This document shows positions 59,201 through 64,000 of a stretch of 64,000 bases of DNA, in pieces. Every line of letters begins with the position of its first letter. Within the stretch, counting starts at the first letter, position 1. The translations under genes were made by a program, and so were the position numbers. The notes under the pieces were generated by a model, which was given only the letters and a program-made list of their open reading frames with translations, did not search any database and had not been told where the DNA came from. Origin of the DNA: Seison nebaliae (taxonomy: Eukaryota; Rotifera; Pararotatoria; Seisonacea; Seisonidae). Location: NCBI GenBank assembly GCA_023231475.1, contig JALJEE010002436.1, forward strand, positions 248,001 to 312,000, written 5' to 3'.

Positions 59201-62200
59201 TACTTATACAATTGAAATAGAAAATGAATTTGGTAGTGACACTTCAGCAGTTACATTAATGATTGACGAGAATGCAGAAAATATCACTGATTTTTCTGAT
59301 ATTCTAAAGGCAACGTTTCTTTTTCATTCTCAAATTTATATTCTTTACATTTAATCTTTTCGTAGTAATATTAATCCCAATCTCTTGGAAGACATGGGGT
59401 TGAATTTCAAATTGAAACATGTTGTCTTTGATCCAAAAGAGAATGATGTTGAAGAAGATGAGAAGAAGAAAAAAGAAGTTTGTTCTCTAAATAATTTAAT
59501 AATTTTCAAATCTGATAGGAGAAGGATAAGAGAAAAGTTCGTGAACCCAAAAATTACGAAATCGACGATTTCGATTATAAATTAGAGAAAAGTATTTCTT
59601 CTTTCTTTCTTTTTAATGTTTAAATATTTTCTTCAATTATAGGTCAATCCGAAGAAGACCTAAAGAATGACCAATCAAAAGAAGAAATGCAGAAAAAAGG
59701 TTCGAATTTTAAATATTTTCATCTTCTTCAATTTAGTTGGGAATATTCATTAAATAGTCGAATGTTTGAAGAGTTTGATGCCTACAGATGTGGAAGAAGA
59801 CGATTCTGCATTATTAACTACAATTCTCACTGGTGATGTTAATCCAGAAAAATTACGATTAAAACATAATGGAAAAACAATTCCGTTTACTGAGATGAAT
59901 GATAAATATAAAGTAAAACTTCGAAAATTACCAGATGGAGAAACTGAAGTTGAGATATGTTTGAAGAATTGTCAATTGGAAGACGAAGGACCAGTTTCAA
60001 TAGAATTATTGGAAGATAAAGAAAAAACTGAATTAATAACCGAAACATTCTTGAAAGTAACTCGTAAGAAGTTACGATTCATCACTAAAATCGAACCAAA
60101 TGATACATTCCTCAATGAACATGATTCAATAAAATTCAAAGTCTCTACTAATCGAAAAACGAAGGAGAACGAAATTTCTTGGAAAGTCAATAATTCATTC
60201 ATTGAAATGGATAATTTGAGATATAATATAAAAGTTTAATTAATTAATTTAATTTTAATTGAATTTTAAAAATTTTTATTTTTTAGTCTGTTGGAACTGA
60301 ACATCAAATTCAAATAAGTAAAGTGGAAAAAGATAAAGATGATGGAATTATCCAATGTTTAATAACTGATGATCCATCGGAAAAAGTTGAAGCAACTTTG
60401 AAAATAAAATATACAGCAGTTCAGTTTACCGAAATGTTGAATGATGTGAAATGTAAAATAAATGACGAAGATGTTCATCTTTCTTGTTCAATAAATAAAC
60501 CGATAAGCGAAATAAAGAAAGTAGTTTGGTTATTAAATGGAAAAGAAGTTAAATCACCAGGTACAAATTTATCTTTTTCGTTGAAATCTTTGAATATTTT
60601 GTTTAGATATAATTTTCAATTCGATTGACGATATGTTTGAATTGATTTGGAAGAAAATAAATAAAAATTCATTCGGAAAATATTCGATTAAATTAATTGA
60701 TAATGATGACAACGAAATCGATTCCTCTGCAGCTATTGTTCAATCAAGTTTTGTAATTTTTCTTCATTTATTAATGAATTTTTACTATTTTTTTTATTTG
60801 TTTACAGCTGTTCGTATAAAGTTTACGAGGAATTTAGAAGATATAACAGTTAACGAATATGAAGATGTTCAGTTGTCGTGTGACACGAATGTAAGTAATG
60901 CCAATATCAAATGGAAGATAAATGGTGTGCCGTATACAAAAGCGAATTTTACTGATCGTTCTATCTCGATCAATTCGAAAGATAAAACACATTTTTTCAA
61001 TGTAAAAAATCTAAAATCTTTAAAATTTCATAAGGCTGAAATCGAATGTTCAGCCATTAACGAAGTGACCAAATGTCAGATAAACGTCATTAAACAACAT
61101 CTACAATTGAAAGAATCAAAGAAATTAGTGGAAGTTGTAGAAGATGATAATGTTGAAGAATTTATCGAATTCGACGAGAAATCTTCTCGAATGTCGATGA
61201 ATATAAAACCGAAAATAATGAAAGAAGATTATGTTGTCAACGATCGATCAGTTCGATGTTTCTTTAATTCAGATATTCAAATGTTCCAATTCATAATTAA
61301 TTCTGCAAAAAGTCATCATGCAGGTGATTACCAAATCACATTCTCTAACGACGACGAGTCAGATACTCAAACATTTGTCTTAACTTTAGTTGTTCAATTA
61401 CGAGAAATATATTTTACGAAAATCTTCCCCGAATCGTTGGTGGGAATTGAAACGCAGAAAATTGTGTTGACATTAGAGACAAATAAATCGATTCCGGCAT
61501 TCTTTACACCTCAACCTAATATGGATCGCTATATTCTTATTGAACGAGAAACAATGAATGGAAGTAAGTTGAATGATCGGAAATTTACCAGAATACAACA
61601 ACGAAATTCAAATGAAAATGAATTTACCATGTTAAGTGTCATGAATGATGATGCTGGTATTTATACGGGTAAAATAATTCTTCCAGTTAATTCGGTGAGT
61701 AATAAACTAACTGAATGTAAATGTCAATTGTCAGTAAGTTATGATACAATTAACAAACTAAAAAAATTAGTTGATAGTCGAGTGATCAGAGACGATACGA
61801 TAACACTTCAATGTGAATTGGATCGTTTACCAAAAGATTATTATTGGAAGTTAAACGATAAGAAATTAGAGGAAAAAGAATCGTCAAATGTAAAATTTAT
61901 AAATACTCCATTATCGAACAGTAATATCAGATTAGCAATAACGATCGATAATTGTCAAATAACGGACGGCGGAACATATCAATTATATGTTGATGATGAA
62001 CCATTCGATTCTTGTGAATTAACTGTAATTGATTCATATGTTCAATTTGTAGATTGGACTGAAAATCTAAGTTGTATCGAAGGTGAAAATATTTCATTGA
62101 AATTCAAATTATCAGAACCATTAAAACAGAAGATGAAAATAACGGGACGATATGGTGGTCGTCCATTTGAAGGCAATTTAATATCAGACGATCAAATTAA

Positions 62201-64000
62201 TTATGAATGTTCTATAAAGAATGTACAGAAAATTGCCAATGGTGGTCGTTATGTTTTCTGTTTGGAGAATGATCCGTCTGCCAAATTGATTAAATCAGAT
62301 GTACAAACTGAAATTCAGATTCAATTACTCATTACAGATAAACCGATAGAGATTGTGAAGAATTTAGAGAAAGAATATGAAGTGAATGAAGACGAAACAA
62401 TTCAATTGGAATTCGAATTATCTCATCCATTTGTCAATGTGAACTGGATGAAAAATAATGATGTTTTGAATAAGAATAATCGTTATCGTATCTCTAATAT
62501 TGATACGAAATATTTGTTGACAATACGCAATGCAACTGATAAGGATATTGGAACTTATAATCTAAAATTATCAGATGGCATTGGAGGATCGTTAGAAGAT
62601 TCATGTTCTCTAAAGGTTCTTCCCAAACTTCCGGAATGGACGATGAAATTGGAAGATGAATATGAAGTTTTCGTATTCGATTCTCTCAATCTCGATGTTG
62701 AGCTTAATCGTGAGAAAAATATAAAGTTCGAATGGATGATCGATGACGAATTGTTACTACCTAAATCGATTAAAGCAGACGAATTTGTAAAAGATTGCGA
62801 ATTGTCATATAACGGAAATCGAACACAGTTGAAAAATCGTCGAATTCAAATTAATAATTTTCCACCGGAAGAATTCATCGTATATCGTCTAACGGTGAAA
62901 GCAACACTTGTCAGTTTTCATTATCCGTCGATAACGAGTGAAACTCGACTAATTATTCGACAGCTACAACCGGCTTTTCTCAAACCGCTAAGATTGAAAC
63001 GAAAACATGGAAATATCATCGAAGAAGGTGAAGCGTTCGTACTCGAATGTAAAGTGAATAGAAAAGATGTCAATTTGAGATTGAAACAAATAATTGATAA
63101 AACCCTCGCGAAGTTACTCACACCTGGTGATGATGATCATTTTGTTGTGCAACGGGATGATGATGGATTGAAATGGATATTTAAATTATTTAATTCGAAA
63201 GCGACAGATGAAGGAAATTTCGTAGCGGAAATCGAAAATTATGAAGATATCAAAAGTCAATGTACGGTCGTAATTCAAGAAAGACCATTAGAATATGTTT
63301 GTCAACCAATTAGTGTATTAACGGTAATGGAAGATGATATTCTAAAAATTAAATTTGCAGTAAACAAACCGATCGATATTGAATCAATAGAATTATTTAA
63401 GAATGACGAAAAAATTAAAATTAATGAAAATAATGAAATAAACGATGAATTCTTCGTAACTTTCACTGATAATTTTCAAACGGTGGAACTAACCAAAAAA
63501 CCAGCATCGTTAGATGATGAAGCTGTTTATCGAGTGACTTGTGAGAAAATTAAATCGAAGAATTGCAAAGTTTCCGTTCAGGAATCATTACCGGTAATTT
63601 TACAAGAATTGTCCAATATCGAAATTGAGGAAGAACAGTCGATCGAATTAGAATGTGAATTAAATAAAATTTCTTCATTCAAACCAAAATGGACGATGGA
63701 TAATGTGGAAATTTTTCCTCATATCGACACGAGAGTTGAACAGAAAATTACGGAGAAAACATATACAATGAAAATAGACAAAGCTAAATTATCTGATGGT
63801 GGAAATTACAGTTTCATTTTATCAGATGGAAAATCATCAATACGATCGTCGTGTACTGTGAGTGTTAAAGAGAAACCTATAAAATTCACGAAAACTTTAA
63901 CTGATATCGAATTAACGGAAAATGAACAATTATTCGCCGATATTGAAGTGAGTGAAAGGAGAAATTGTCGTGTTGTCTTTCAAACTCAACTAACGAATAA
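44277..64000 (+). CDS. Giant titin/twitchin-like immunoglobulin-repeat muscle protein, 5' part
   Basis: Fifteen exons stay in frame to the window edge (about 44277-45534, 45583-45649, 45701-45951, 46081-46608, 46698-46764, 46814-53208, 53561-55099, 55255-59314, 59366-59477, 59519-59591, 59643-59699, 59758-60233, 60287-60560, 60607-60747, 60808 on), about 6,160 residues. The N-terminus is Ser/Asn-rich with a poly-Asn run. Then I-set Ig domains follow one another; typical are PPRFIEKPKSIKIQEG...FCIVTGTPSPVVTWMNK...YSGSYMVKAENEIG and ISGSPEPNIKWLRNDQEV. Acidic, PEVK-like spacers separate some. No fibronectin III, kinase or SH3 domain appears yet. Animal relatives (titin, twitchin/projectin, kettin/sallimus, UNC-89) scaffold the sarcomere; which one this is cannot be told without the C-terminus. 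One exon alone is 6.4 kb. Confidence 0.88.
44860..44935 (+). repeat. Poly-Asn coding microsatellite
   Basis: AAT/AAC triplets encode an Asn run in the disordered N-terminus of the giant Ig protein. Opposite-strand poly-Leu frames here are artefacts. Confidence 0.9.
47240..47285 (+). repeat. CAA/GAA coding microsatellite (Gln-Glu run)
   Basis: CAAGAA units followed by CAA units encode alternating Gln-Glu and then poly-Gln between two Ig domains of the giant protein. Confidence 0.85.
53209..53560 (+). other. Unusually long intron of the giant Ig gene
   Basis: A 352-bp intron with a consensus donor (GTAAGT) and a TTTTAG acceptor. Nearly all other introns of the window are 45-60 bp. It might hold an alternative exon, a muscle enhancer or a degraded insertion; none is identifiable. 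Confidence 0.75.
55332..57180 (+). repeat. Four tandem 501-bp coding repeats in the giant Ig gene
   Basis: The motif WYCEGAKIKPDE recurs with its codons starting near 55374, 55875, 56377 and 56878, a period of 501-502 bp (167 residues). Each unit is one Ig-like domain ending in VNICGVTKYNIASSQILEK, followed by a charged spacer (DELKLVEHMENDEKDD..., DSTTVSEIIENFKPKIQ). Units look over 90 percent identical in the Ig part, so amplification is recent. Confidence 0.93.

Overview
This is nuclear DNA of a compact, AT-rich animal genome. Genes sit tens to about 1,200 bases apart on both strands. Most introns are about 45-60 bp with GT...AG ends. Animal identity rests on nanos, a titin/twitchin-like giant immunoglobulin protein, a sarcoplasmic-type EF-hand protein, a trefoil/GH31 alpha-glucosidase and a multi-repeat cyclic-nucleotide-gated (CNG) channel. 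A small-genome arthropod such as a mite would fit, but that is only a guess. All exon boundaries were placed by eye from reading frame and splice signals, so single-base errors are possible.

Left part (1-10.2 kb). A minus-strand gene encodes a channel with at least three tandem six-helix-plus-CNBD repeats; its 3' end is outside the window. Next come a secreted WSC-GHL10 glycosidase-like gene, an unrecognised 194-residue gene, PPP1R11 (PP1 inhibitor-3) on the plus strand, and two orphan secreted-protein genes.

Middle (10.8-32.6 kb). This part is mostly conserved housekeeping genes: a short SIN1/MAPKAP1 (TORC2), RMND5 (GID/CTLH ubiquitin ligase), TAF6 (TFIID), nanos, an MTMR10/12-type pseudophosphatase, a small membrane protein, a 39-residue Cys-rich protein, a calexcitin/sarcoplasmic Ca2+-binding protein, an FG nucleoporin and PUS7.

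Right part (32.9-64 kb). A double-domain GH31 alpha-glucosidase has a degenerate second domain. CWC22 follows, then a decayed LTR element with a recognisable primer-binding site, an orphan gene, and the first 15 exons of the giant Ig protein. That protein includes a fourfold 501-bp internal repeat and runs off the right edge.

The genes form no operon or obvious cluster; neighbours share no common pathway. The most unusual items are the multi-repeat CNG channel with non-canonical pores, the WSC-GHL10 protein, the truncated SIN1, the GH31 gene with one dead half, and the recently amplified Ig repeat.
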